Part shown: piece by piece, positions 7,926-19,059 of the stretch | How positions within the stretch are numbered: position 1 is the stretch's first letter | Layout of the letters: each line of letters begins with the position of its first letter | Assembly: GCF_010671595.1 (NCBI RefSeq) | Contig: NZ_JAABOP010000001.1 | Coordinates: 248,001-312,000 of the forward strand | From: Muriicola jejuensis | GTDB taxonomy: Bacteria; Bacteroidota; Bacteroidia; Flavobacteriales; Flavobacteriaceae | Reading direction: 5' to 3' | DNA length: 64,000 nt | Position numbers and translations under genes: made by a program | The notes under the pieces: generated by a model | The model's input: the letters and a program-made list of their open reading frames with translations, nothing else | Told to the model about the DNA's origin: nothing | Database searches by the model: none

Positions 7926-8825
7926 ATGAACAACGTAAAGAAGTACTTTAGTATCCGGGACCTCGAGAACCTTTCCGGTATAAAAGCGCATACGATTCGC
8001 ATCTGGGAAAAGAGGTACAACTTACTGGCGCCGGAACGCACATCGACCAACATACGTACCTACAGTCTGGCAAGTCTGCAGAAGTTGTTGAATATCACCC
8101 TTTTGTACAACAACGGTTACAAGATCTCCAAGATCGCAAAGATCCCGGAAGGAGAGCTCCCTTTGTTCGTAAGGGAACTCGTGGCTCAGAACAGTACGAA
8201 GAGCCATGCAATCAACGCCTTCAAGCTTTCGATGATCAACTTCGATGTCTCCCTGTTTCAGAAAACTTACAACAGTTTGATCGCTGAACGCTCTTTCCGG
8301 GAGATCTTCTGGGAAGTATTTATCCCCTTATTGAACGAATTGGGCCTGCTCTGGCAGACCGACACGATCAGTCCTTCCCACGAACATTTCATCACCAACC
8401 TGATCAAACAAAAGATCTACACCAGCACTGAAAAGATACAGGAGATGGAACCCAGCAGGGAAGACAAGGTGTTTGTCCTTTTCCTGCCTGAGAATGAGAT
8501 CCATGAGATAGGTTTGTTGTTCGTGAATTACGAACTGCTACTCCGTGGATATAAAACCATTTACCTCGGTCAGACCATGCCGCTGGAGAGCCTTACCGAC
8601 CTGCAGAAGTATTACAGCAACCTTCATTTCCTCTCCTATTTCACGGTAATCCCTACCAAGGACGGCCTACAGCAGTACATGGAGGATTTCAACCGTATAC
8701 TCAGCCCGAATGGTGTGTCCAAACTTTGGATCCTGGGCAGGCAGACCCAGTTTCTCACCAAAGACAAACTCCCCAATCACATACGTTCCTTTGAATCTGT
8801 GGAACATTTATCGGCTGCCCTTTAA
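7926..8825 (+). CDS. MerR-family regulator with cobalamin-binding photoreceptor domain (CarH/LitR-like)
   Basis: 299 residues, first gene of the pigment operon. Residues 7-75 form a MerR winged helix (IRDLENLSGIKAHTIRIWEKRY). The C-terminal part has all signature residues of the adenosylcobalamin photoreceptors CarH and LitR: W-x9-E-H in the helical cap (Trp143, Glu153, His154) and E-x-H-x-x-G in the Rossmann-type B12 domain (Glu191, His193, Gly196), then the TIYLGQTMPLESL strand-loop. In characterised relatives a tetramer with adenosyl-B12 represses carotenoid genes in the dark and falls apart in light. Here the residues are seen; light or B12 response is inferred. It lies 23 bases before crtI, so it is probably co-transcribed and autoregulated. 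Confidence 0.88.
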   Translation: MNNVKKYFSIRDLENLSGIKAHTIRIWEKRYNLLAPERTSTNIRTYSLASLQKLLNITLLYNNGYKISKIAKIPEGELPLFVRELVAQNSTKSHAINAFKLSMINFDVSLFQKTYNSLIAERSFREIFWEVFIPLLNELGLLWQTDTISPSHEHFITNLIKQKIYTSTEKIQEMEPSREDKVFVLFLPENEIHEIGLLFVNYELLLRGYKTIYLGQTMPLESLTDLQKYYSNLHFLSYFTVIPTKDGLQQYMEDFNRILSPNGVSKLWILGRQTQFLTKDKLPNHIRSFESVEHLSAAL

Positions 8826-8848
8826 CGGTTATTTTATCCCTAAACGCC

Positions 8849-10306
8849 ATGAGTAAAAAAGTTGTCATCATAGGTTCGGGATTCTCCTCCCTCTCTGCTT
8901 CCTGTTATCTGGCAAAAGCAGGGTTTGAGGTCGACGTCTATGAAAAGAACCAAACCGTAGGTGGCAGGGCCCGGCAACTGGTCAGGAAGGGATTTACCTT
9001 TGATATAGGACCGAGCTGGTACTGGATGCCCGATATCTTTGAACGTTTCTTCAACGATTTTGGGAAGAGTACTTCTGACTATTACGAGCTGGATAAACTA
9101 AGTCCAGCATACAAGATCTTCTTTTCGGACGATGTCATTACCATTGGTGACAGCATGGATAAGATCTGTGAAGAGTTTGAGCGTATTGAGCCCGGAAGCT
9201 CAGAATACCTGCGTTCATTCATAGCGAAGGCACAGGAGAATTACGACATCGCCATCAACAAGATCGTGTACAGGCCCGGCCTTTCCCCTTTTGAACTCGT
9301 TACCAAGGATACGGCCCTGAGGGTCGATCAGTTCTTTAAGACCATCAGTGGGCAGGTCAGGAAGCAATTCAAGAATCCGAAGCTTATCTCCACCCTCGAG
9401 TTTCCGGTATTATTCCTGGGTGCTAAACCGAGCAAGACCCCTTCTTTTTACAGCTTTATGAACTATGCCGACTTCGGCTTGGGTACCTGGCACCCGCGGG
9501 GTGGTATGTACAGGATCATAGAGGGGATGAAGGCCCTGGCTGAAGAACTGGGGGTAAAGATCCATACAGGACAGGCCGTGGAAAAGATCCTGGTGGAAGA
9601 CGGCAAGGCCAAAGGGATCGAGGTGAATCAGAAGATCATCCCCGCGGATTTTGTCCTTACTGGCGCGGATTACCACCATTCCGAAACCTTGTTAGAACCC
9701 CGATACCGCCAGTATTCAGAGGAATACTGGAACGGCAAGACCTTTGCCCCTTCCTCCCTCCTTTTTTATGTGGGGTTCGACAAAAAGTTAAAGAACATTG
9801 AGCACCACAACCTCTTTTTCGATACCGATTTCGAAAGGCATGCGGAAGAGATCTATGACCGGCCCCAATGGCCTACGGAGCCTCTGTTCTATGTGAACTT
9901 TCCTTCCGTTACGGATCCCACGATGGCTCCGGATGGATGTGAAACCGGATTCTTCCTGGTGCCTATTGCCCCTGATCTTGAGGATACTCCGGAACTGAGG
10001 GAGCAGTATTTTGATATCGTCCTGAAGCGCCTGGAGCAACGCACGGATCAAAGCATTGAAAATAATATTATCTTTAAAGAGTCCTTTTGCGTCAATGATT
10101 TCAAGGAACAGTATAATTCCTATAAGGGCAATGCCTATGGAATGGCCAATACCTTGATGCAAACAGCCTTCCTGAGGCCCGGCCTTAAGAGTAAGAAAGT
10201 AAAGGACCTCTATTTTACAGGGCAGTTAACCGTCCCGGGACCTGGTGTTCCCCCGTCTCTGATTTCAGGGAAACTGGTTTCCGAACTCATTGCGCAAAAA
10301 AAATAA
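8849..10306 (+). CDS. crtI: Phytoene desaturase CrtI
   Basis: 485-residue flavoprotein converting phytoene to lycopene by successive desaturations, acting at the membrane. The N-terminal FAD motif VVIIGSGFSSLSASCYLA is followed by the family motif GGRARQLVRKGFTFDIGPSW. The C-terminal segment TGQLTVPGPGVPPSLISGKLV is the CrtI signature. Length matches bacterial CrtI (about 490). It sits between the regulator and crtB, with crtB beginning seven bases after its stop. A second CrtI-type gene lies at 11619-13106; this one is taken as the phytoene desaturase because it pairs with crtB. Confidence 0.93.
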   Translation: MSKKVVIIGSGFSSLSASCYLAKAGFEVDVYEKNQTVGGRARQLVRKGFTFDIGPSWYWMPDIFERFFNDFGKSTSDYYELDKLSPAYKIFFSDDVITIGDSMDKICEEFERIEPGSSEYLRSFIAKAQENYDIAINKIVYRPGLSPFELVTKDTALRVDQFFKTISGQVRKQFKNPKLISTLEFPVLFLGAKPSKTPSFYSFMNYADFGLGTWHPRGGMYRIIEGMKALAEELGVKIHTGQAVEKILVEDGKAKGIEVNQKIIPADFVLTGADYHHSETLLEPRYRQYSEEYWNGKTFAPSSLLFYVGFDKKLKNIEHHNLFFDTDFERHAEEIYDRPQWPTEPLFYVNFPSVTDPTMAPDGCETGFFLVPIAPDLEDTPELREQYFDIVLKRLEQRTDQSIENNIIFKESFCVNDFKEQYNSYKGNAYGMANTLMQTAFLRPGLKSKKVKDLYFTGQLTVPGPGVPPSLISGKLVSELIAQKK

Positions 10307-10313
10307 AATTGCT

Positions 10314-11153
10314 ATGAAGTCCATTTTTGACAAAGTTTCATTTGAGTGCAGCAAGACGGTAACGGAGTCTTACAGCACTTCATTCGCCCTGGCCACCAAA
10401 ATGCTGGCCCCGTGCATCCGAAAGGACATTTACAATATCTATGGCTTTGTCCGCTTCGCAGATGAGATCGTGGATACCTTTCACGAATACGACAAGGAAG
10501 CCCTTTTCAATGCTTTTGAAAAGGATCTGGAAGATAGCCTGACCCACCGCATCAGCCTCAACCCTATCCTGAACTCTTTTCAACACACCTACCACCGTTA
10601 TGGCATCCCTCGTCACCTGGTAGATGCATTCATGAAAAGTATGCGAATGGATCTGGACAAACAGGTATACGCCACCCATGCCGAATTCAAAGAATATATC
10701 TACGGTTCCGCAGATGTGGTCGGACTGATGTGTCTGAAAGTATTTGTCAATGGGGATGAACAGCAGTACGAGGCCCTTCAGGACTCCGCCATGGCTCTTG
10801 GATCAGCATTTCAGAAGGTCAACTTTCTCAGGGATCTCAAGGCCGACTACGAGGACCTCAGCCGGTCCTATTTCCCGAATACGAATCTGCTCCAGCTCGA
10901 TGAAGCTTCCAAAGCCAGGATCGTGGAGGAGATCAGGGAAGATTTCAGGAAAGGGTACGAAGGAATCGCCCAACTTCCAAATGAGGCTAAATTTGGGGTG
11001 TACACGGCCTACAAATACTATTATCAACTGCTGAGAAAACTCCAGAAGACACCTTCCCTGGAGATCAAGAATGCCCGTATCCGTGTCCCGAATTACCAAA
11101 AATTCGGATTACTCGCTACATCCTATGTCAATTATAAATTGAACCTGGTATAA
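10314..11153 (+). CDS. crtB: Phytoene synthase CrtB
   Basis: 279 residues; condenses two geranylgeranyl diphosphates to phytoene. The first Asp-rich motif is DEIVD at residues 50-54 (within GFVRFADEIVDTF) and the second is RDLKADYEDLSRSYFP near residue 170, both needed for Mg-diphosphate binding. The frame is open to 10290, overlapping crtI, but the ATG at 10314 gives the usual N-terminus MKSIFDKVSFECSK. The gene is followed by crtZ after ten bases. Confident. Confidence 0.95.
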   Translation: MKSIFDKVSFECSKTVTESYSTSFALATKMLAPCIRKDIYNIYGFVRFADEIVDTFHEYDKEALFNAFEKDLEDSLTHRISLNPILNSFQHTYHRYGIPRHLVDAFMKSMRMDLDKQVYATHAEFKEYIYGSADVVGLMCLKVFVNGDEQQYEALQDSAMALGSAFQKVNFLRDLKADYEDLSRSYFPNTNLLQLDEASKARIVEEIREDFRKGYEGIAQLPNEAKFGVYTAYKYYYQLLRKLQKTPSLEIKNARIRVPNYQKFGLLATSYVNYKLNLV

Positions 11154-11163
11154 AAATAACATC

Positions 11164-13731
<2,568 letters not shown>

Positions 13732-13736
13732 CCCTC

Positions 13737-14441
13737 TTAGGACAGGTCGAGACCGGCCATGTCCAATGCACTCCAGTTTCCCTCAGACCTATAGGGCTGA
13801 AACCTGGAGAATAGTTCTTCCCTGTACCATCCGAGCGTTCGGGTATCCCCAATCACCTTGACGTGCTCCTTGCTTCTGTATGCGAAAGCATCGAGTGACT
13901 GCTGATCTTTCCACAGGCTGAATGTGGCCATCTGCAGAAAAGGGACTTCTCCTATTCCCTTGGTGTATAAAAGCCCGGGATTGAATTCCAGCGGACTCTG
14001 GGAGGCGGGTACACTCTTCCAGAATTTCCTCAGGTATTTGAATTTAATGGTAGCCCGGGTGATCGCCGCGACATAGGGGATCGTATCCGGTATATCGGGA
14101 TGTTTGGTAAAGGGCATCTTTCCAGCCCATTTTCCCCTGGCCATCTTATTTTTCATAAAGAGGGTCCAGCGTTCGTCGCTCATCTTTCGATATTTCTCCA
14201 TCAGGGAGGATTCCCGAAAAAAATCTTCCGCACTTTGTTCGTTTTCCCAGACCTGCAGCAGGGCGTATACCGTCCAATCTGGCCATGGGTTAAAACCCGC
14301 CTTCCCGCTGCCGAGCAGTTTGTAGAACTCCTGCCCTTTTGTATTTTTCAGTGAAGCATGGGCAAATTGCATCATGCCGAAAGCCCATATTTTTTTGGAT
14401 ATGGAAGTATATCTCAGGAAGGTCAGGGTAGTGATCTGCAC
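13737..14441 (-). CDS. crtA: CrtA-family carotenoid oxygenase, probable 2-hydroxylase
   Basis: 234 residues from a GTG at 14441, four bases after the tlpA stop; no ATG is available near the family N-terminus (QITTLTFLRYTSISKKIWAFGMMQFA), which matches spheroidene monooxygenase closely. Further CrtA landmarks are the LLGSGKAGFNPWPDWTVYALLQVW block and the SLWKDQQSLDAFAYR segment near the end. A CrtA relative from marine Flavobacterium P99-3 is known as a carotenoid 2-hydroxylase in myxol formation, which fits the neighbouring crtZ, crtD-like and cruF genes. It is the last gene of a leftward unit behind two TlpA-like genes and faces cruF tail to tail. Confidence 0.82.
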   Translation of the reverse strand: MQITTLTFLRYTSISKKIWAFGMMQFAHASLKNTKGQEFYKLLGSGKAGFNPWPDWTVYALLQVWENEQSAEDFFRESSLMEKYRKMSDERWTLFMKNKMARGKWAGKMPFTKHPDIPDTIPYVAAITRATIKFKYLRKFWKSVPASQSPLEFNPGLLYTKGIGEVPFLQMATFSLWKDQQSLDAFAYRSKEHVKVIGDTRTLGWYREELFSRFQPYRSEGNWSALDMAGLDLS

Positions 14442-14445
14442 GGAA

Positions 14446-15012
14446 TTACATTTCGGATAGAAGACTATCCAATAATTCTCGAACCTCGGCACTATTCCAG
14501 TCGTACTCCCCGGATTTGGCCATGGCAACCGTACCTTCCCTGCTTACGATGAAGGTCGATGGAATTCTCGGGTTGTAAAAGAGTTGTGGGGTAATACCGT
14601 CCTCAAAATATACAGGGAGGGCGTATCCATTCTTTTCCATGAACCTGGACACGTTCCTTTCCTTATCTCTTGCGATAAAAAGGAAGGTGACCCTATCCCC
14701 ATAAGAGTCATACAAATCCTGTAGAGATGGCATCTCCTTTATGCAGGGTGGACACCAGGTCGCCCAAAAATTGATAAGGACCACATTCCCTCTGAACTCT
14801 TCGAAGTTCAGGGTCTCCCCTTCTAATTCTCTAAGGGACCAATCGAATACTTCAATGGATTCATTCGTCCGTTTATCTACTGGAGTAGTATTTTCTGAGA
14901 AAAATCTGTTGGCGTACTTAATCGCGTAAAATTTAATAGGCTTGAAAAAGAGGCTGCCTGCAATCAGCGCTAAGACTAATAAGCCAAGAGTATATTTGGT
15001 GATTTTTTTCAT
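14446..15012 (-). CDS. TlpA-like membrane-anchored thioredoxin, WCPPC
   Basis: 188 residues. An N-terminal membrane anchor (about 5-25) is followed by a TlpA/ResA-type thioredoxin domain with the redox motif WCPPC at 86-90 (Cys87, Cys90) and the cis-Pro segment RIPSTFIV. Such proteins reduce disulfides outside the membrane, for example in cytochrome c maturation. It lies one base after a paralogue without the cysteines and four bases before crtA, so the three are likely one transcript. A role in keeping CrtA or another exported factor reduced is only a guess from position. Confidence 0.87.
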   Translation of the reverse strand: MKKITKYTLGLLVLALIAGSLFFKPIKFYAIKYANRFFSENTTPVDKRTNESIEVFDWSLRELEGETLNFEEFRGNVVLINFWATWCPPCIKEMPSLQDLYDSYGDRVTFLFIARDKERNVSRFMEKNGYALPVYFEDGITPQLFYNPRIPSTFIVSREGTVAMAKSGEYDWNSAEVRELLDSLLSEM

Positions 15013-15013
15013 C

Positions 15014-15571
15014 TTACTCCAATAGTTTTTCTATAAGATCAATAACTTTAGAGCTATCCCAATCACCTATCCCCTGGCGTTTCACGACCATCCTACCCTC
15101 CTTGTCCAGGATATAGGTCGCCGGGGGCTCCGGAACCGGAAAGGGTGCCGTCTCGCCTATGATTAGGTAAGTTACGGGAAAAATGAAGTCATTTTTTTCC
15201 ATGAACTCCTTCACGGGTTCCCTTTCCTCGTCGGTGATGATATAGAAATCCACCTTCCCCTTGAAGCGTTCATAGAGATTCTCAACGCTTTTTAATTCCG
15301 CAGCGCTGGGAAGGCGCCAGGAGGCCCAGAAGTTTATAAAGACCACCTTTCCTCGGGAGCGATCAAAACTGAAGAAGTTCCAATCCTCATCTTTCAAGGT
15401 CCAGTCGTAATCCGCTATTGCTATTCTCTCTTCCCTGGGGATGATGTCCGGAGAACCCGCAAAGAGGCGATTTAAGAGGATCTTGCTGTGATACCCCAAA
15501 GGGGTTACAAAAAAAGAAAGCACAACGAGTATAAGAAGGATGTTGAGAACCGTCTTTTTTTTAATGGCCAT
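15014..15571 (-). CDS. TlpA-like protein lacking both active-site cysteines
   Basis: 185 residues from the ATG at 15571; a TTG two codons earlier is less likely. It has the same anchor plus thioredoxin-fold layout as its downstream neighbour, with shared patterns such as DYDWTLKDEDWNFFSF against FDWSLRELEGETLNF and VVFINFWASW against VVLINFWATW. The redox site reads W-R-L-P-S: Arg86 and Ser89 replace the two cysteines. The cis-Pro region (PPATYILD) and the DWDS C-terminus are kept, and the frame is intact, so this is a maintained non-catalytic copy rather than a broken gene. Possible roles are substrate binding or partnering the active paralogue. Confidence 0.82.
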   Translation of the reverse strand: MAIKKKTVLNILLILVVLSFFVTPLGYHSKILLNRLFAGSPDIIPREERIAIADYDWTLKDEDWNFFSFDRSRGKVVFINFWASWRLPSAAELKSVENLYERFKGKVDFYIITDEEREPVKEFMEKNDFIFPVTYLIIGETAPFPVPEPPATYILDKEGRMVVKRQGIGDWDSSKVIDLIEKLLE

Positions 15572-15634
15572 GTACAAGTTTATTCATCAGGTTACCCTTA
15601 CTTCTATTTCTTTGCCTTCTATCCTGCCGATTCC

Positions 15635-17908
15635 CTATGCCGCATTTTCCTTTTTGATCACGTTCAGGGCCGACCCTTCACGGAACCAGGCGATCTGCGG
15701 GGCATTGTAGGAATGATTGGCCTTGATCAGGTTCTTGGATCCGTCTGCATGTACGACTTCAATGGTCAGGGGGACATCAGGTGAGAAATTTGCTATATCG
15801 ATAAAATTAAAGGTGTCGTCCTCCTGTATCTTGTCATAGTCGTTTTCATTCGCGAAGGTAAGAGCCAGCATCCCCTGTTTTTTCAGGTTGGTCTCGTGGA
15901 TCCTCGCAAAGGATTTTACCAATACAGCTGCAACCCCCAAATGCCTTGGCTGCATGGCAGCATGCTCCCGGGATGAACCTTCTCCGTAATTGTGGTCGCC
16001 CACTACGATGGTTTTGATTCCTTTGGCCTTATAGGCCCTCTGGGTATCCGGTACGCCCCCGTATTCTCCTGTCAGCTGATTTTTGACAAAATTGGTCTTT
16101 TTGTTGAATGCATTGACAGCCCCGATGAGGGTATTGTTTGAAATATTGTCTAGATGCCCCCTGAACCTCAGCCAGGGTCCGGCCATGGAAATATGGTCTG
16201 TCGTACATTTCCCGTAAGCTTTGATCAGGAGTTTCATCCCTTGCAGGCTCTCATTCGTAATGGCAGTAAAGGGAGCGAGCAACTGAAGCCTTTCGGAATC
16301 TGTGGCCACCTTGACCTCTACCGAGCTCCCGTCTTCTTTCGGGGCGATATATCCGGCATCTTCCACGGCAAATCCTTCCGGAGGCAATTCATACCCCCTG
16401 GGTTCGTCTAGCTTTACCTCCTGCCCTTCCTCGTTGATCAGGGTGTCTGTGATCGGGTTGAAATCCAGTCGGCCCGAGATCGCGATGGCAGTCACCAGTT
16501 CAGGTGACCCCACAAAGGCGAGGGTGTTCGGGTTGCCGTCTGCCCTTTTGGCAAAGTTCCTGTTGAAAGAGTGGACGATCGTATTCCGGGGGCCGTTGGC
16601 AGCCTTGTCCCCGTACCGATCCCACATACCTATACAGGGTCCGCATGCATTGGCAAAAACGGTAGCCCCTATATCGTTGAAGGTCTTGATAAAGCCATCC
16701 CTTTCGATGGTATAACGCACCATCTCAGAACCCGGGGTGATGGTGAATTTTGATTTCGTCTTGAGATTTTTATCCGATACCTGTTTGGCCAGGGAAGCGG
16801 CCCTTGAGATATCCTCGTAAGAGGAATTGGTACAGGACCCTATGAGTCCCACTTCCACATTCAACGGCCAGTCATTCTCCCTGGCCGCCTTTCCCATTTT
16901 AGAGATGGGTGTCGCCAGGTCTGGTGTAAAAGGTCCGTTCAGATGGGGCTCCAGGGTAGAGAGGTTGATCTCGATCAACTGGTCAAAATATTTTTCAGGT
17001 TCACGGTACACTTCGGGGTCGGCCGTGAGGTACTTAGCCACCTTTTTGGCTGCATCTGCCACATCAGCACGGTCTGTGCCCCTGAGGTAGCGATCCATAG
17101 ACTCGTCGTACCCAAAGGTGGAAGTAGTAGCCCCCACTTCTGCACCCATATTGCAAATAGTCCCTTTTCCGGTACAGGACATGGAAATCGCCCCTTCTCC
17201 AAAATATTCTATGATCGCCCCTGTTCCGCCTTTGACGGTCAGGATATCCGCGACCTTGAGGATCACATCTTTAGGTGCTGTCCATCCGCTGAGCTTGCCG
17301 GTGAGTTTCACCCCTATGAGTTTAGGGAATTTCAATTCCCAGGCCATTCCGGCCATGACATCCACTGCGTCTGCACCACCAACTCCGATGGCCACCATTC
17401 CCAAACCGCCCGCATTGACGGTATGGGAGTCCGTACCTATCATCATCCCGCCTGGAAAGGCGTAATTCTCCAGGACCACCTGGTGAATGATCCCGGCACC
17501 GGGTTTCCAGAACCCGATCCCATATTTATTGGAAACCGATTCCAGGAAATCGAATACTTCGTTGCTGTTTTGATTGGCCCTTTTCAGGTCGGCTTCCGCT
17601 CCTACCTTTGCCTGAATGAGGTGATCGCAGTGAACCGTAGTAGGCACAGCCACTTTTGGCTTACCGGCATGCATAAACTGAAGCAAAGCCATCTGGGCGG
17701 TGGCATCCTGACACGCGACACGGTCCGGGGCAAAATCCACATAGTCCTTCCCACGTCTGAAGACTTTGGTGGGGGTTCCTTCCCACAGGTGAGAGTATAG
17801 GATTTTCTCGGAGAGGGTCAGGGGCTTCCCCGTCAGTTCACGTGCTTTATCCACCCGCTCCGCCATCCTGGCGTAGACGCCTTTAATCATGTCTATATCA
17901 AATGCCAT
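15635..17908 (-). CDS. acn: Aconitate hydratase, mitochondrial type
   Basis: 757 residues; interconverts citrate and isocitrate in the TCA cycle with a 4Fe-4S cluster. The three cluster ligands are Cys359 (GSCTNSS), Cys422 and Cys425 (ACGPC). The C-terminal swivel domain has the [10 protein letters not shown] motif with the catalytic Ser-Arg. Length and domain order match the mitochondrial-type aconitase of Bacteroidota rather than AcnB. It has its own promoter upstream (17940-17971) and no obvious terminator before the TlpA-like genes 63 bases on. Confident. Confidence 0.97.
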   Translation of the reverse strand: MAFDIDMIKGVYARMAERVDKARELTGKPLTLSEKILYSHLWEGTPTKVFRRGKDYVDFAPDRVACQDATAQMALLQFMHAGKPKVAVPTTVHCDHLIQAKVGAEADLKRANQNSNEVFDFLESVSNKYGIGFWKPGAGIIHQVVLENYAFPGGMMIGTDSHTVNAGGLGMVAIGVGGADAVDVMAGMAWELKFPKLIGVKLTGKLSGWTAPKDVILKVADILTVKGGTGAIIEYFGEGAISMSCTGKGTICNMGAEVGATTSTFGYDESMDRYLRGTDRADVADAAKKVAKYLTADPEVYREPEKYFDQLIEINLSTLEPHLNGPFTPDLATPISKMGKAARENDWPLNVEVGLIGSCTNSSYEDISRAASLAKQVSDKNLKTKSKFTITPGSEMVRYTIERDGFIKTFNDIGATVFANACGPCIGMWDRYGDKAANGPRNTIVHSFNRNFAKRADGNPNTLAFVGSPELVTAIAISGRLDFNPITDTLINEEGQEVKLDEPRGYELPPEGFAVEDAGYIAPKEDGSSVEVKVATDSERLQLLAPFTAITNESLQGMKLLIKAYGKCTTDHISMAGPWLRFRGHLDNISNNTLIGAVNAFNKKTNFVKNQLTGEYGGVPDTQRAYKAKGIKTIVVGDHNYGEGSSREHAAMQPRHLGVAAVLVKSFARIHETNLKKQGMLALTFANENDYDKIQEDDTFNFIDIANFSPDVPLTIEVVHADGSKNLIKANHSYNAPQIAWFREGSALNVIKKENAA

Positions 17909-17939
17909 TATAATGTGTATTTAACGTTAGTTAATCCCC

Positions 17940-17971
17940 CAAAGATAAAAAATTAATAAGGGTTAGGGAAA
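17940..17971 (-). promoter_or_regulatory. Aconitase promoter
   Basis: On the minus strand TATCTTTG (17947-17940) matches TAnnTTTG; TTTC (17971-17968) lies 20 bases upstream as a near -33 box. The -7 ends 31 bases before the ATG. Confidence 0.55.
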
Positions 17972-18102
17972 CTTTTTAAAGTAGCCCGAATGGTTTGCGG
18001 AGTTAGCAAAACAGGGCTGCGAACCGTGTCCCATTTCATCCTTTTCCGCAAAGAAAATCGAGGTGTTCTGATCCTTGTCCTTATTTCTGAAGACCCTCGG
18101 GC

Positions 18103-19056
18103 CTACATGAGGTGGTTGATGATTTCCTCTTCCGATATCCCTTCAGCCTCTGCCTTGTAGTTCTTGATGATCCTGTGTCTCAAGATGCCGAGGGCGACGG
18201 CCTGAACATCTTCTATGTCCGGGGAAAATTTTCCATTCACCGCGGCATGGGCCTTAGCCCCAAGTACGAGATTCTGAGAAGCCCTGGGGCCTGCTCCCCA
18301 ATCGAGGTACTGGTTGATATAGTCTGAAGATGCCGGAGTACCGGGTCGGGTACTATTCACAAGCCTTACGGCGTACTCTACCACATTGTTGGGTACAGGA
18401 ATTCGCCTGATGAGGTGCTGTATCGCCAGTATCTCCTCGGCATTGAAAAGGGGCCTGATCTCGGCTTCCTCATCATCCGTGGTCTCCTTGACGATCTGCA
18501 CTTCCTCTTCCATGGAAGGGTATTTCAGTTCTATGGCGAACATAAATCGGTCTAACTGAGCCTCCGGCAAGGGGTAGGTTCCCTCCTGTTCTATGGGGTT
18601 CTGGGTGGCCAATACGAAGTATGGGGCACCGAGCTTATGCCTTTCCCCGGCAATGGTCACGGCCTTTTCCTGCATGGCTTCGAGCAATGCCGCCTGGGTC
18701 TTTGGAGGGGTACGGTTGATCTCGTCGGCCAGGATAATATTGGCAAAAACGGGGCCTTTGATAAACTTAAATGTCCGGTTCTGGTCCAATACCTCGCTTC
18801 CCAGGATGTCACTGGGCATGAGATCCGGGGTAAACTGTATGCGTTTGAAGTCGAGCCCCAGGGTCCTGGCGATGGTGTTGACCATCAGAGTCTTTGCGAG
18901 TCCGGGCACTCCTATGAGAAGGGAATGTCCCCCGGTGTAGATCGACAGGAGGATAAGGTCGATGACCTCGTGCTGCCCAACGATGACCTTAGCGATCTCC
19001 TTTTTAAGCGCCTGGTGTTTTTTTCCTAATTCCTCAATGGCCTTTACGTCAGACAT
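18103..19056 (-). CDS. MoxR-family AAA+ ATPase
   Basis: 317 residues. Walker A GVPGLAKT is at 49-56, Walker B ILADEINR at about 108-115 (Asp111, Glu112), sensor 1 in [25 protein letters not shown], and the MoxR lid domain follows. MoxR ATPases act as chaperones, usually beside DUF58 and von Willebrand partner genes, but here none is adjacent: it follows two foldase genes by three bases. Co-transcription with surA-like genes suggests an envelope-protein role, which is inference. About 190 bases of non-coding DNA separate it from aconitase. Confidence 0.92.
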   Translation of the reverse strand: MSDVKAIEELGKKHQALKKEIAKVIVGQHEVIDLILLSIYTGGHSLLIGVPGLAKTLMVNTIARTLGLDFKRIQFTPDLMPSDILGSEVLDQNRTFKFIKGPVFANIILADEINRTPPKTQAALLEAMQEKAVTIAGERHKLGAPYFVLATQNPIEQEGTYPLPEAQLDRFMFAIELKYPSMEEEVQIVKETTDDEEAEIRPLFNAEEILAIQHLIRRIPVPNNVVEYAVRLVNSTRPGTPASSDYINQYLDWGAGPRASQNLVLGAKAHAAVNGKFSPDIEDVQAVALGILRHRIIKNYKAEAEGISEEEIINHLM

Positions 19057-19059
19057 GTT

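Noticed and set aside
16943-17800. 285-codon open frame on the plus strand
   Set aside because: It is antisense to aconitase, is rich in His/Gly/Pro runs typical of shadow frames, and has no domain pattern.
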